From Macrostomum hystrix (taxonomy: Eukaryota; Platyhelminthes; Macrostomidae): a DNA stretch of 64,000 bases. Every line of letters starts with the position of its first letter. Position 1 is the first letter of the stretch. The translations under genes and the position numbers were made by a program. The stretch covers positions 2,729,501 to 2,793,500 of the forward strand of contig CATNEN010000038.1 in assembly GCA_950097015.1 (NCBI GenBank). The letters run 5' to 3'. This document shows positions 1 to 12,071 of the stretch, piece after piece. The notes beneath the pieces are model-generated. The model searched no databases. It was not told where the DNA came from and saw only the letters and a program-made list of their open reading frames with translations.

Positions 1-2256
1 GAATTTCATGTCAGGACTTAGAGTCCATGCGCGTGTCCCTCTGGCCCAGTACAGGACTTCCTTTGCTTCATCTCTCCAGTTATCTCACCAATTTTCTTAT
101 CTGTTCTGTCTCATCTCACTTTATCATGTCTCTTCTTTTTATCTCTTATCTCTGCTCGTGTCTAGTCTCTTTTTGTATCTACTGTCTTATTATTCACCTT
201 TCTATCTCTTCACTGGCTGTCATCTCTCCCGTGTCTTTCTTCCGTGTCTTGATTTTGGCTTAACACTCTTCGATCTGACTAGCGTAATTGGATGTGTACA
301 AGTACTTGTAAATCAACAGTTGACATTTTGTATCATTCTACTATACAATATTGAGTAGCTCTACCCCGCTCAGAAAATACCTCACTCAAAGCGACTGAAT
401 CCCCATTTAGTAAATTGTTCCCAGATTGGCAAAGCCACTTAATTTGTATATACTGTCTCTATACTATGTTACTACGAGTACTATGTTAGTTGTATACAAT
501 GAGTTTACCGTGGTAAACCTTAGTTGAAACAGTTGAAAAATATTGATTGAGAGTTTTAATTGTAAACATAATTGATTCATTTTTATACTAAATTTTAGCT
601 TGTGCTGCTCATGTTAGGAAGCTATTTTTCATTAGCTTGTTCATTATTTTCATTAGTGCAAATCTGAATTTGTTATTATGTTTAAGAGTCTATGTACGCG
701 GTGAAGTTTAAACATCAGAAACATGTGGGACGCATTAAGGACGGGAGAAAGTTAAGTGTCGAAGGAGTAGCCTACGACGCTACATACGATTTCAACGCTC
801 GTTTTAAGGTCATATTTCTTCTCTTTTACACAGTCTAAAGTTCTTTGCCATGATAGCTATGGGGCCTAGGCCTGTCCCACAGTGTCAGACTTCTACCAAT
901 GACCCGGCCGGCCGTAATCACCGTTGCAGTAAGCATACCGCCTACGCTGGCTAAGGTAGTTAGGCTTACTGCCTACTCATTATCCAGCCGCTCCACTCCA
1001 AAACCTACCAATCTACCTTGGCTAAGATATCTCACATTTATACCCCTCTAAGGGACAAGTAGTCTGCTGATTTAGGGTGTATGTATCCACCTTAAATTTC
1101 TTGGCCTAGTTATAAAAAATGTAGATAATGCCATAATGGTAGCAATTATTTACAGTTTTTGTTGATTACCGATTCCGACATGCTAGGCTAGCTACTTAAT
1201 GTCAATAAATGTATCACTATATTTATCTTAGATAAAATGTAGCATAATTGGGTGAAATTCTTGAACAGTTTTATTCATTTATAGTTTATTTTGCTTTCAG
1301 AGTTTCAATACCCAGTCCTTGAAAGTGTCTGGACAAGAGCTACCCTCTTCAAGAGCCAGTCCTTGAAAGTGTCTGGCCAATGTCTGGTTAATATAGCTAA
1401 CACAATTATCCCAATATATAAAAACTATAGATAGCCAGGCTAATTAAAATAAAAAACATTTTTAGCTATAATAGCTAGTTATAGTTATCTCACACAAGAA
1501 AATACGATTGCCTTTTAAACTGGACCTTGCCCAATTAATATTTATTTACAGTTTATAGATTTTTATGTATAGTTCTCATGCTAATGTGGCAGTAGGCCAT
1601 GTGGTATACATTAGTATTAGTATTAGTATACATATTGCATTATATTTAAGCAGTAGCAATCTAATTATCAAAGCAGTTTTCTTTGGATCAAATAATTAGT
1701 ACGTTTAGCACTAACATTAAAATATATTCAGGGTTAGGCTTAGAAATAAAATAGCTACTTAGTTAGTATCTAGCTAAAAAATATCTAGAATATGCAATAG
1801 CTATCTGAAGTGATAGTATACAAAAATATTAAGCATATTTTTTCACCTTTAATTAACTATATTATAAAACAGTATTAATTTATATTTGTTATAAAATTAG
1901 TTTGTTACTTGTTTTAATTTCACTGATATGCACTACTACCTAGCTATTTATAAATAACTTTATGTGATACTACAATTTTTATAATTCTTGGTTTCATAAT
2001 GTTGATGTTATATTCTTGTGAATGTCACAAGTACTTTTAAGGATTAGCTATATTTTTATGTTCAGAAGAAGACTACTTGTATTAGCTAGTTGTACAAAAA
2101 ATCTAACATATAGTTATTGCCCATCTATAATCTATCCTGCTTCTTATCTTTCAGAAAAAAAGTTTTTCATCATTGTGAATCCAACTGATACACTGGTGTT
2201 TTTAGCTACATTCTCCAAGACTACATTCTCCCTTGCATGCTAGCATAGTGTCTAAT
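1..2256. other. No gene seen; AT-rich non-coding
   Basis: The first 250 bp are CTCATCTCT-rich and resemble the intron repeat at 3330-3840. The rest is AT-rich with no supported exon apart from the stray repeat units at 1311-1382. It could hold 5' exons of the helicase gene, but none is recognisable. Confidence 0.6.
1311..1382 (+). repeat. Two stray units of the 44-bp repeat
   Basis: CAGTCCTTGAAAGTGTCTGG occurs twice here, about 900 bp before the main array of the same unit. Confidence 0.8.
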
Positions 2257-2577
2257 AGCTACCCTCTTCAAGACCCAGTCCTTGAAAGTGTCTGGCCAAT
2301 AGCTACCCTCTTCAAGACCCAGTCCTTGAAAGTGTCTGGCCAGTAGCTACCCTCTTCAAGACCCAGTCCTTGAAAGTGTCTGGCCAGTAGCTACCCTCTT
2401 CAAGACCCAGTCCTTGAAAGTGTCTGACCAATAGCTACCCTCTTCAAGACCCAGTCCTTGAAAGTGTCTGGCCAATAGCTACCCTCTTCAAGACCCAGTC
2501 CTTGAAAGTGTCGGGCCAACAGCTACCCTCTTCAAGACCCAGTCCTTGAAAGTGTCTGGCCAATAGCTACCCTCTGA
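2257..2577 (+). repeat. 44-bp minisatellite, ~7 copies
   Basis: Each unit contains AGCTACCCTCTTCAAGACCC followed by AGTCCTTGAAAGTGTCTGGC. It ends about 85 bp before the first SBNO ATG. Confidence 0.95.
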
Positions 2578-2663
2578 CTTGAAGATCAATAAGGTTCCAG
2601 TCAAATGCTTTCAGAATTCAGCCAGACATAATCAGAAGTGCAGCCAAAATTTATAGTCGTGTC

Positions 2664-5600
2664 ATGCCAGATCCCTGCTCATCGGATCATCCGAATGCCG
2701 AGGATGATGAAGATTTGAAAAGTGGCACAGCTGCCGATGTGTATTCGAATTTTCGTCACACGGAACTGTTGCCAGGCGCCAGGCCGCATCCTGGCAACGC
2801 TGTGGAATCCGATTGTCTGGCTACTGTGGACCTGCCGCCAGCCGTGTTTCCATTGGCCGACTCAATGCCCAGGGAGATTGTGACCGAGGGTCGGCTGAGC
2901 TCGCTTCAGCTCCAGGGCGTGCTGTACGCGTGCCAGCGCCACCAGACCCTGCTGCCCGGCGGCGAAAGGGCCGGCTTCTTTATCGGCGACGCGGCCGGAG
3001 TTGGGAAGGTCAGTCACGTCCTGCTGAATCACTGCAACAAGAGTGATAGTCAACCCCGCTGTGTAGTTGAGAGACAAAGCTATTTGCTTCTTTGCTTTTT
3101 TAGATTTACTATAGTTGTAGTATTGACAGTATCTTGCTCAAGTACTTTTTTACGCAGTTATAATTAAATTTTGCATTAAGGATTTACAGTTCATTACAGG
3201 GCACGTTGCCCTCTCGCCCTTTCCCACACTTCCTTGCCCCATCCAAGGACCAGTGGTCCTTGTTACACTACAGTGATCCTTGGTCTCATCTTTTCCCTAG
3301 GTGCCACCTCTCCCCAGTCTCCACTAACCTGTCTCATTTCTCCCGTGTCACTTCTCCAACCTGTCTTATCTCTCATCTCTAACCTGTCTTATCTCTACTG
3401 TGTCTGACCTCCCCCTTGTCTCATCTCTACCGTGTGTTATCTCTCCCGTGTCCTCATCTCATCCATGTCTCATCTCTCCCGTGTCGCATCTCTCCATGTC
3501 TCATCTCACCCGTGTCCTCATCTCACCCATGTCTCATCTCACCCATGTCTCATCTCTCCCGTGTCCTCATCTCACCCATGTCTCATCTCACCCATGTATC
3601 ATCTCTCCCGTGTCTCATCTCTCCCATGTCTCATCTCACCCGTGTCCTTATCTCACCCGTGTCGCATCTCTTCATGTCTCATCTCACCCGTGTCCTCATC
3701 TCACCAATGTTTCATCTCACCCGTGTCCTCATCTCACCCATGTCTCATATATCCCTGTCTGATCTCTCTCCTGTCTCATCTCACCCATGTCTGATCTCTC
3801 TCCTGTCTCATCTCACCCAGGTCTCATACTCCCGTGGCTCAATGTTTAATTCTCCCTGTTTCCTTCCACTGATTAGCTTACACCTGCGCTCTCACCGCAG
3901 GGCCGCCAAATAGCCGGCATCATCTTGGACAGCCTGGCCCGCGGCCGTCCCCGTCACCTGTGGCTGAGCGTGTCGCCGGATCTGGCCCAGGACGCCAGGA
4001 GGGACCTGCTGGCCATCGGCTGTCACGCGCGAGTCATCGACGGCTGCCGCCAGCTCGACCGATCGTCAACATCGTTTGGCCTGGCCAGCGACTGTCGCGA
4101 AGGAGTCCTGTTTAACACCTACGCCTGCCTGGTATCGGGCGGCCCCGGTGGCAAAGAAGGCCGCAAGAGCCGGCTGGAACAGCTGATCGACTGGTGTGCC
4201 AGCGGCCTGGCAACTCCCGCGGCTTTCAACGGCTGCCTGGTGCTGGACGAGTGCCACCGGGCCAAGCAGTTCCTGCCAGATGCCAAGGAGGGCACCAACT
4301 CCAAGGTGGCTGCGGCCGTCATTGAACTGCAGCAGCGGCTGCCGCTGTCTCGAGTGGTTGGTTCAGCGGCATTTTGTTCAGTTTTGGGAAGATATTCGGC
4401 CTGTTATCCTTATATATGCGAATTTTCGTATATATTACGTGTTTTCGTATTTCACCTCTCACCTGTTATCCCATTTCGGTAAGATTACAACTCACACCTA
4501 TTATCCCGTTTCGGGAAGATTACACCTCTCAACTATTATCCCGTTTCGGGAAGATTTTAACTCTCACCTATTATCCCATCTCGGGAAGATTTCAACTCTC
4601 ACCTATTATCCCATCTCGGGAAGATTACACCTCTCACCTATTATCCCATTTCGGGAAGATTTCAACTCTCACCTATTATCCCATTTCGGGAAGATTACAC
4701 CACTCACCTATTATCCCATTTCGGGAAGACTTCAACTCTCACCTATTATCCCATCTCGGGAAGATTTCAACTCTCACCTATTATCCCATCTCGGGAAGAT
4801 TTTAACAGGTAATTTCCTGCGAGATGCTAGTTTTCAATATCCCATTCTTTTACCTGCTTCAATAGCCGCAGCTGTGCCACTAGCTGTACACCTGGCTCAG
4901 CTATATTATCTGTTGTCATGAGTGTTATAAAAAGATTCCCCAAAACTATCGCCCCAAACCAGGTGTATTGCAGTGCAACAGGTGTCTCCGAACTGAAGAA
5001 CCTGGCCTACATGACTCGCCTGGGCCTGTGGGGCTCGGGCCGGCCGTTCGCCAGCTTTCAAGACTTTCGCGGCCTGCTGGAACGACGCGGCCTGGCGGCT
5101 GCCGAGATGCTGGCCGCCGAGCTCAAAGCGTCCGGTGTGTACGTGGCCCGCGGCCTTTCCTTTCGGGATGCGGAATTTTCCATTGTCGATGCGACCCTGT
5201 CCGACGGCGACATTGCCCTGTACGACACGGCGGCTGCGCTATGGAGACAGGTGCGGGCGGTGGACTGAAAGGTCTCATTGTGAAGCACTTAAGATTCTAA
5301 TTTCACCCAGTTTCAAATGTCACTCCAGCTTTATAAGTCACTCTTTTCACTCAAAAGTCACTCTTCTGACACACGGGTGTCACTCCATCTTCAGAAGTCA
5401 CTCTAAAACGTCACTCGAGCCTCAAATGTCACTCCTGCCTCAAATGTCACTCCTGCCTCAAATGTAACTCCTGCCTCAAATGTCACTCCTGCCTCAAATG
5501 TAACTCCTGCCTCAAATGTAACTCCTGCCTCAAATATCACTCCTGCCTCTAATGTCACTCCTGCCTCAAATATCACTCCTGAATCTAATGTCACTCCTGC

Positions 5601-8600
5601 CTCAAATGTAACTCCTGCCTCAAATGTAACTCCTGCCTCAAATGCTACTCTAGCTTCAAATGTCAGTCTTCTGACCAATGTCACTCCAGCTTCAGAATTA
5701 ATTCAAGCTTCAAATGTCACTCTAAAAGTATCACTCCTGCTTCAAATTTCACTGCATTGAAGATTCACTCTAGCCTACAGCGAGCCTGCTCATTGTGCCG
5801 GGTCCGTTCGCCTGGCCAGCACCTGCGCAGCTATTGGTCCGCTCATCAGCGCTTCTTCCTGCAGCTCTGCCTGTCTCTGCGGGTTCCAGCGGTGCTAGCC
5901 GAGGCCCGTCAAGCCCTGGACAGCGGCCTGTGCCCTGTGCTGGGCCTGCAGAGCACTGGAGAGGCCGGCCTGCAGGCTTCAACAGGCGACGACTTGGATT
6001 CGCCGTCCAGTTTTATCTCGGTCTGTCGGCACGTCTGCAGCCAGTTCCTGATGTCTCATTTTCCCACCGTGTCCACCCTGACTGGCCGCGAGGAGCCGTG
6101 GAGCGTCCGGGAGCGACAGCGGCTGTTGAAGCATCTGACGGACTGTCAGCTGCCCGCCGGCGGACTGGACCTGCTCATCGACGGTCTGGGCGGGCCGGAC
6201 ATTGTGGCCGAGATGACGGGTGCGGCTGGACCTTCTAGAAATTCTAGATTTGACACATAGGATTCCTATTGATTTGATAACTGGGATTCCTATTGATTTG
6301 ACACCTGGGATTCCTATTGATTTGATACCTGAGATTTCTGATCCCATTAATTTAACACCTGAGATTCCTGATCCCATTGATTTCAATCCTGAGATTTCTG
6401 ATCCCATTAATTTAACACCTGAGATTCCTGATCCCATTGATTTCAGTTCTGAGATTCCTGATCCCATTGATTTCAATCCTGAGATTCCTGATCCCATTGA
6501 TGTCACACCTGAGATTCCCGATCTCGTTGTGGAACACCTGATGATTTCATTATATCGTGGATCCTATAGGATTAAAATCCCCACCTAATTCCTATTCGCA
6601 AGGCCGGCGCAGTCGCATTGTTTGCAGCAGCGGTGCCTACCGCCTGGAGAGTCGCTACGCCGAGTCGGGCGACGCTCAGAGCGTGAACGCAGCCGAGCGG
6701 CAGCGCTTCATGTCCGGCCACAAGCTGGTGGCGGTGATTTCTGACGCGGCCTCCACTGGCATCAGTTTGCACGCCGATCCCAACTGCTCAAACACCAGGC
6801 GCCGGGTGCACATCACTGCTGAGCTGCCCTGGTCTGCTGAGAAGGCGGTAAGGAGGGATTTGTGCTGCGGGCAACGGCACATCATTTGGTGACACTGGAC
6901 CCGCAGCCAGCGAGGAGACAATTCTGCCCATTTCGCTGACTCCTGAGCACACACACACACACACAGACACAGATGCTGTAATTAAGCAGGCACACACTCA
7001 CACAGGTGTGTACATCTGCTCGACTTTGTCATCGTCAGGCAGTGTACACTGTGCCTTGTAGGTTTGGCCCTCAATGGCGTAAATTCCACGACAAGCCCCC
7101 ATGCAAGCCTGTCCGCGGCTGCGGCCTAAATGAAAGTGGCCTCGCCGCGAAATCGAGCTCAGGAACCTTAGGAACCTAATGTGAGGCAAACGCGTTCTGC
7201 CGCACATCCCAAATTTAAGGGGAGTTTTTACCCCTTCATTTAGGATGATTCAGATACAAGTTTGTAAAAAGAAATTCTTATTGTCATGTGTACCCCAAGC
7301 TTCCCATAGTAACCCCAGCTTCCCATAGTAACCCCAGCTTTCCATAGTAACCCCAGCTTCCCATAGTAACCCCAGCTTTCCATAGTAACCCCAGCTTCCC
7401 ATAGTAACCCCAGCTTTCCATAGTAACCCCAGCTTCCCATAGTAACCCCAGCTTTCCATAGTAACCCCAGCTTCCCATTGTAACCCTAGCTTTCCATAGT
7501 AACCCCAGCTTCCCATAGTAACCCAAAGCTTCCCATAGTAACCCCAGCTTCCCATAGTAACCCCAGCTCCCCATAGTAACCCCAGCTTCCCATAGTAACC
7601 CCAGCTTCCCATAGTAACCCCAGCTTCACATAGTAACCCCAGCTTCCCATAGTAACTCCAGCTTCCCATAGTAACTCCAGCTTCCCATAATAACCCCAGT
7701 TTCCCATAGTAACCCCAGCTTCCCATAGTAACCCCAGCTTCCCATAGTAACCCAAAGCTTCCCATAGTAACCCCAGCTTTCCATAGTAACCCCAGCTTCC
7801 CATAGTAACCCCAGATTCCCATAGTAACCCCAACATAAAAGCGGTGCTCAATGTCGTTCTCAGGTGCAACAGCTGGGCCGCACGCACCGGTCAGGCCAGT
7901 CCAGTGGTCCAATCTACCGCCTGGTCTGCCTGGACCTGGCTGGGGAGCGCAGGTTCTGCTCCGGTGTTGCTAAGCGACTCCAAACCCTTGGCGCCCTAAC
8001 CAAAGCTGACAGGCGGGCAGCTCTAGTGGGCGATCTGGGCCACTTCAACTGCGACACGGGCCGGGGCAGGGCTGCTCTGCGCCGGCTGTATCAGTACACA
8101 GCGGCTGGCCGACTGCTCAGGGGTGCTAGTCTGGCTGAGATATTCGACTGTGAGATTAACGATAGCGCTACGATGGCCGAGGATGGCGTCAAGGTTCGCT
8201 CAAATGACCAAATATTTTTTACGCATTATCTACTTACTTCAGTAGTTTAATCGCACATTAAATCGCACATGCTTATCTGTTTGTTGTTTTCAAAATAAAA
8301 GTTTTATTCGCAGTGGGACTGTGATATTTATTTTCCATTCCGCTGACACTTAAACAGAGTTTTTCATTTTTTTGTCCCCTTCTCGAATGCTCGCAGCGCC
8401 TGCAGAGCTGCCTTCTAGACATGGACATCTTCGAGCGGCTGGCCGACTTAGGCGGCAGCGTTGGCAAATGTCGACTGCGAGACGGCGAGACCGGCTCGGT
8501 GAATCGCTTCCTCAACCGGCTGCTGGGACTGCCCGTGGCCGAGCAGGCCTGCCTGTTCCGCTACTTCCTGGCCGCATGCCGGCTGGAGCCGCTTCAGGCT

Positions 8601-9752
8601 GCGTTTGGTGAGCTTGAACCAGTCCCCACCTTCAGTCCCCACCTTCAGTCCCCACCATCAGTCCCCATTCCTCTCACCTTCAGTCCCCATTCGTCTCACC
8701 TTCAGTCCCCATTCCTTTCTCATTCCCAGATAATTATTCATATCGGTCCCAATTCCGACGCTGAAGGTCACCAGCAGGATGCCGCCGGGGCTGCCGATGT
8801 CGACGCCGATGACTGCCTGGCGGAGCTGCGCGCCGACTCAATCCGTCTGGTGTCACCGCCCTGCGAGGCTTTCAGACCAGACTGCCTGCCAGCAGGAATT
8901 TCAGCGAGACAGGTCACGGCCGTCACCCTGGAGATCACCCGGCGACAGCAACGGCGACTGCTTCGCCACCAGCAGCAGCAGCAGCAGCACGACGAGGATG
9001 AGCCTCAGCCGCTCACACCGAAGAGGATGGTCAAGGAACGGCTGACTCTGCTCTGCGGCTCCGTGCTGCCCCTGCTGCCAGCACTTGAGGCCTGCCTGGC
9101 TGCCAACTGGGCCGCTCTGCGCGGCCTGCCGCCTTCGCGGCGTCGTCTGCGATTTCTGCGCGCCCGCGTCGACGACAAGCAACTCGACGAAGCCGATGCC
9201 GGCGGCGGCAGTTGCGCCCAACGATTCGTCGGTCTTCGCTTCCCGGCTGTGCTGCTGCGGGCTGCTGAAGTCGAGCTGGCTCGCCGGCGACAACTGGCGT
9301 CGGTCTCGGCGACATCACCGGTGACGAACTCGGCTGTGTCGGAGGAGCCCGTGACTCCCGTTGACGAGCGACTGAAGCGTCGAGCGACCACCGCGCCGCC
9401 GACCATACGAAGCTTTTTCAGCCCGACTGCCAAGCCGGCGGTCGCTTCTCCAACTCCGCGCGCCGTTGCCACCTCTGCGCCGACTAAGCGTAAAAGTGCA
9501 ATTGGCGCCTGTCTCGCCGTCGCCTCAGCCGCCGGTGCCAGTCAGCCGAAACAGGCTCGCATCAGCGATCTGTTTGCCGCAGCTAAAAGCTCTGCCACCA
9601 TCGTAGACGAGGACGACTCTGTCTGTCCGAACTGCGACAAGCGCCTTCCGGCATCGGTTCGACCCAGGGACCACTGGGCCGCCTGCTTCATCGTTGGCAC
9701 CAGTTCAGCTTGCGGTGTGGATGATAACAAACTGGACGGTTGCAATGAGTAG
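2664..9752 (+). CDS. SBNO: Strawberry-notch (SBNO)-like helicase with PIP/UBZ4-like C-terminal tail, 8 exons
   Basis: Predicted exons: 2664-3008, 3901-4356, 4963-5250, 5781-6219, 6603-6847, 7864-8193, 8397-8607, 8767-9752. All phases close, giving 1099 aa. SBNO proteins are nuclear SF2-type helicase-like transcription regulators. Visible motifs are Walker A GDAAGVGK (to residue 115), DECHRAK in motif II (about 231), YCSATG in motif III, YWSAHQRFF, and motif VI QLGRTHRSGQ (about 594-603), all in SBNO family order. Canonical SBNO1/2 proteins are longer at both ends. After the helicase C-terminal domain this protein instead has a low-complexity tail with IRSFF (985), QARISDLF (1034) and a CxxC...HxxxC finger (1058-1078). 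The first exon may start at an acceptor near 2612, because the frame is open back to a stop near 2579. More 5' coding sequence, or trans-splicing, is therefore possible. Every intron of more than about 100 bp holds a minisatellite or a SINE. Confidence 0.88.
3330..3840 (+). repeat. Degenerate pyrimidine-rich repeat (CTCATCTCACCCGTGTC-type) in SBNO intron
   Basis: About 15-19-bp units mixing CTCATCTCACCCATGT and CTCATCTCTCCCGTGT run almost to the exon acceptor at 3900. Similar CTCATCTCT-rich sequence is seen at 85-240. Confidence 0.9.
4451..4805 (+). repeat. 35-bp minisatellite, ~10 copies, SBNO intron
   Basis: Unit core ACCTATTATCCCATCTCGGG then AAGATTTCAACTCTC. Confidence 0.95.
5395..5750 (+). 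repeat. 18-bp minisatellite, SBNO intron
   Basis: Unit GTCACTCCTGCCTCAAAT, becoming degenerate at both edges. Confidence 0.95.
6245..6530 (+). repeat. ~30-bp minisatellite, SBNO intron
   Basis: Unit core CCTGAGATTCCTGATCCCAT followed by TGATTTCAAT. Confidence 0.95.
6861..7206 (-). mobile_element. tRNA-Ser/Leu-like SINE (family 2), in SBNO intron
   Basis: Shares CGGCGAGGCCACATTCATTT-type and CAAATGATGTGCCATTGCCC-type blocks with the copies at 10775, 19536, 30455, 56045 and 56760, here inverted. It lies about 13 nt after the splice donor at 6848. It contains a CA microsatellite at 6949-6967. Confidence 0.75.
7288..7832 (+). repeat. 18-bp minisatellite, ~30 copies, SBNO intron
   Basis: Unit AGCTTCCCATAGTAACCC. 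Single-base variants (TTTCC, ACTCC, ACCCAAAG) recur in blocks. Confidence 0.97.
8618..8722 (+). repeat. Short repeat in the last SBNO intron
   Basis: CTTCAGTCCCCA-based units, 12-22 bp apart, in an intron of only about 160 bp. Confidence 0.8.
8767..9752 (+). other. Last SBNO exon: Gln-rich linker, two PIP-box-like motifs, UBZ4-like zinc finger
   Basis: This exon encodes residues 772-1099. It starts acidic, then runs through a basic and polyglutamine stretch, then an Ala/Arg-rich segment. TIRSFFSP resembles the hydrophobic-aromatic core of PCNA-interacting peptides such as that of DNA ligase I, but lacks the leading Gln. QARISDLF has the Gln and Ile but Leu-Phe in place of two aromatics. CPNCDKRLP followed by HWAAC fits the C-x2-C...H-x3-C layout of UBZ4 (RAD18-type) fingers, with 12 residues between the second Cys and the His where 11 is usual. 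The acceptor at 8766 was chosen for phase. The reading frame is long and GC-rich like the upstream exons. Functions are inferred from motifs only. Confidence 0.6.
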
Positions 9753-9865
9753 GTTTTTAGCTAAGCCTAAAAAGTCTAAACTCTAAACTGCAGGTCGAAG
9801 ATTGATACTAAAAGTATTTCAATCTTAACATTTTATCGCAAAACCCTAAATGTGAATTCCCGACT

Positions 9866-10255
9866 CCGAAAGTACTTTTAGTTCGATGACTGATCTTTAA
9901 AGTACTTCAAACTCTATGACTGATCCTAAAAGCACTTTAAGCTCGATGACTGATCCTAAAAGTACTTTAAGCTCGATGACTGATCCTTAAAGTACTTTAA
10001 GCTCGATGGCTGATCCTAAAAGTACTTTAACCTCGATGGTTTATCTCAGAAGTACTTTAAGTTCAATGACTGATAATAAAAGTACTTAAATTTTGATGAT
10101 CATTCGTGAAAGTACTTTAGGCTCGATGAACGATCCGAAAAGTACTTTAAGCGTGACGACTGATCTTAAAAGTACTTCAAGGTCGATGACCGAAGAATCA
10201 TAACTAATTCTAAAATTCCAGTAAGTTGCATGACCTATGCTAAAAGTACTGTAAC
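9866..10255 (+). repeat. 30-bp minisatellite downstream of SBNO
   Basis: Unit AGTACTTTAAGCTCGATGAC plus TGATCCTAAA, increasingly diverged toward 10255. An AATAAA signal lies beyond it at about 10445. Confidence 0.93.
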
Positions 10256-10555
10256 GTGAGCCAAGTGAATGACTGTCATCAGTTTCTTCTAAATCTAATA
10301 TTTAAGTGCGTACAGTTTTTTGTTCTAATTTGTCTAATCGCTCAGTTTTGAGCCACATTTTGTGCTCTTTCATTGCCTGACCCGACTGTGAGCTCCATAA
10401 TTTTTCTATGCATTTTGGCAACAATAATAACTGGCTGATTGAAAAATAAATAGTATAAATATATTCTATGAACAATCATTTCTGCTCATTGTGCATGTTA
10501 AAGTGGCTGTTATATTTTTATAAGAAATGTTTATCAACTTTTTGTATGTTTTATA

Positions 10556-10750
10556 GCCATATGGGTGTAGCCTAGTGTTAGGGCGTCGGACTCGCCACTT
10601 GAAGGCTCGTGGTTCGATTCCCGACTCCACTGGAACAATTTGTGTCCTTTAGCAAGCCACTTTACTCAGCATCGCTTCAGTTCGCCCAGCTGGGTGCCAG
10701 CATCAGCTCTGCAATAACACTTGCACTTATTCGTCCAGTCGTTAGTGTCG
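10556..10750 (+). mobile_element. tRNA-derived SINE (family 1) head
   Basis: An A-box-like GTAGCCTAGTGTTAGGGCG and a B box GGTTCGATTCCCGACTCC, 40-50 bp apart as in tRNA genes, are followed by the family body (AACAATTTGTGTCCTTTAGC). Other copies are at 57760 and 58826 and, inverted, at 27535, 40795 and 41575. No mature tRNA fold with an anticodon was found, so this is a SINE and not a tRNA gene. Confidence 0.7.
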
Positions 10751-10774
10751 TCTGTTCGATAAAAAAATTGATCA

Positions 10775-11350
10775 GTTTAAGTGAACGCGAGTTCGATTCC
10801 GCGGCGAGGCCACATTCATTTCGGGGCGCAGCCGCGGAGAGAAAGCTTTGGGCTTGTCGTGTAATTTACGTCGACCTCCAAGGCACAGTGAGAGTGTACA
10901 CTGCCTGACGATGAGAAAGTCAGGACAGTACACACCTGTGTGAGAGTGTGCCTGCGTACGGTATCTGTGTGCGTGTGTGCTCAGGAGTCAGCGAAATGGG
11001 CAAATGATTGCCTCCTTGCTCGCTACGGGTCTTGACTTACTTGACTTAGCTGCAGGGGGGCATCATCGCTACGGGTCTTGACTTACTTGACTTAGCTGCA
11101 GGGGGCATCATCGCTACGGGTCTTGACTTACTTGACTTAGCTGCAGGGGGCATCATCGCTACGGGTCTTGACTTACTTGACTTAGCTGCAGGGGGCATCA
11201 TCGCTACGGGTCTTGACTTACTTGACTTAGCTGCAGGGGGCATCATCGCTACGGGTCTTGACTTACTTGACTTAGCTGCAGGGGAATCATCGCTACGGGT
11301 CTGCCGACACCAAATGATGTGCCATTGCCCGCAGTCCTCCAGCAATTATT
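10775..11350 (+). mobile_element. Family 2 SINE carrying an internal minisatellite
   Basis: B-box-like GTTCGATTCCGCGGCGAGGC, then the family body to CACCAAATGATGTGCCATTG and an ATT-rich tail. The body is interrupted by a 46-bp array (11028-11308) at the CGCTACGGGTCT site. Confidence 0.7.
11028..11308 (+). repeat. 46-bp minisatellite inside a SINE, ~6 copies
   Basis: Unit core CGCTACGGGTCTTGACTTAC then TTGACTTAGCTGCAGGGGGC. Units are nearly identical, so the expansion is recent. Confidence 0.95.
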
Positions 11351-11384
11351 ATCATTATTATGGTTCTTATTAGCAGGGCCGATT

Positions 11385-11520
11385 AATATTATCATTCCGC
11401 TGACTCATGAGCACACACGCGCGCAGATTCCGTACTCACACAGGGTTGTACATCTGCTGTGACTACTACGAGCGTAGATTGTCAAGCTAGTGCAATTTTT
11501 TGCCTTCAGGTTTAGCCTCA
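11385..11520 (-). mobile_element. Family 2 SINE fragment
   Basis: An inverted and diverged segment around CGCTGACTCATGAGCACAC and CACACAGGGTTGTACATCTG. Confidence 0.5.
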
Positions 11521-12071
11521 ATATCTGAAGTCCCCTCTGTAAAGTTAAGAGACTAAATCTATCCATTGACACGAGCCGCCAGTGCCCAGATGTCTCAATT
11601 TTGTGGAAACTCGAATCCTGACCGTTCTCAGTGTGGCTTGAGAAATTTCAGTTCGAATCAAATTGAGTCTCGAACGTTTCTGCATGCATTCTGTGCCGAA
11701 AAAATTCCAGTTGTCACGCGTCAAAGATCTCAAATTGAGTCGATACTCGCGGGTGGAGGGGACTCAGGACCGAGCTCCGCTGTGAGTTCCCACTCCTGGC
11801 TGAAGGGCAAACTTGTGCGCCAAATCCCGATTTAAAAAAATTGGGCGAAATCTCCCATTGGGCTCTCGAGGCATGCCGTGCGTGTTCGCGGGTCAAGCTC
11901 CCATTCGATGCAGCCCTGCCATTTATTTCCCTTTCCCATTTTCCCTACTAAAGTCCGAAACCTGTCTTCTAGCACCCAGCTCTCCTAGTCTTTAATCAGG
12001 CAGAGATTTCAGATCTCAACAATTTTTTATTTCCTCTTTGAGTTCTTTTAAAAAATCCAAATCAAAGCCGG

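Noticed and set aside
7240-7912. Minus-strand 220-codon frame of GVTMGSWGYYGKL-type repeats
   Set aside because: 18-bp intronic minisatellite of the SBNO gene, open because 18 is divisible by 3.
10590-10640. tRNA gene
   Set aside because: A and B box-like motifs are present, but there is no clear acceptor stem or anticodon arm, and the same body recurs at other sites. It is a SINE.
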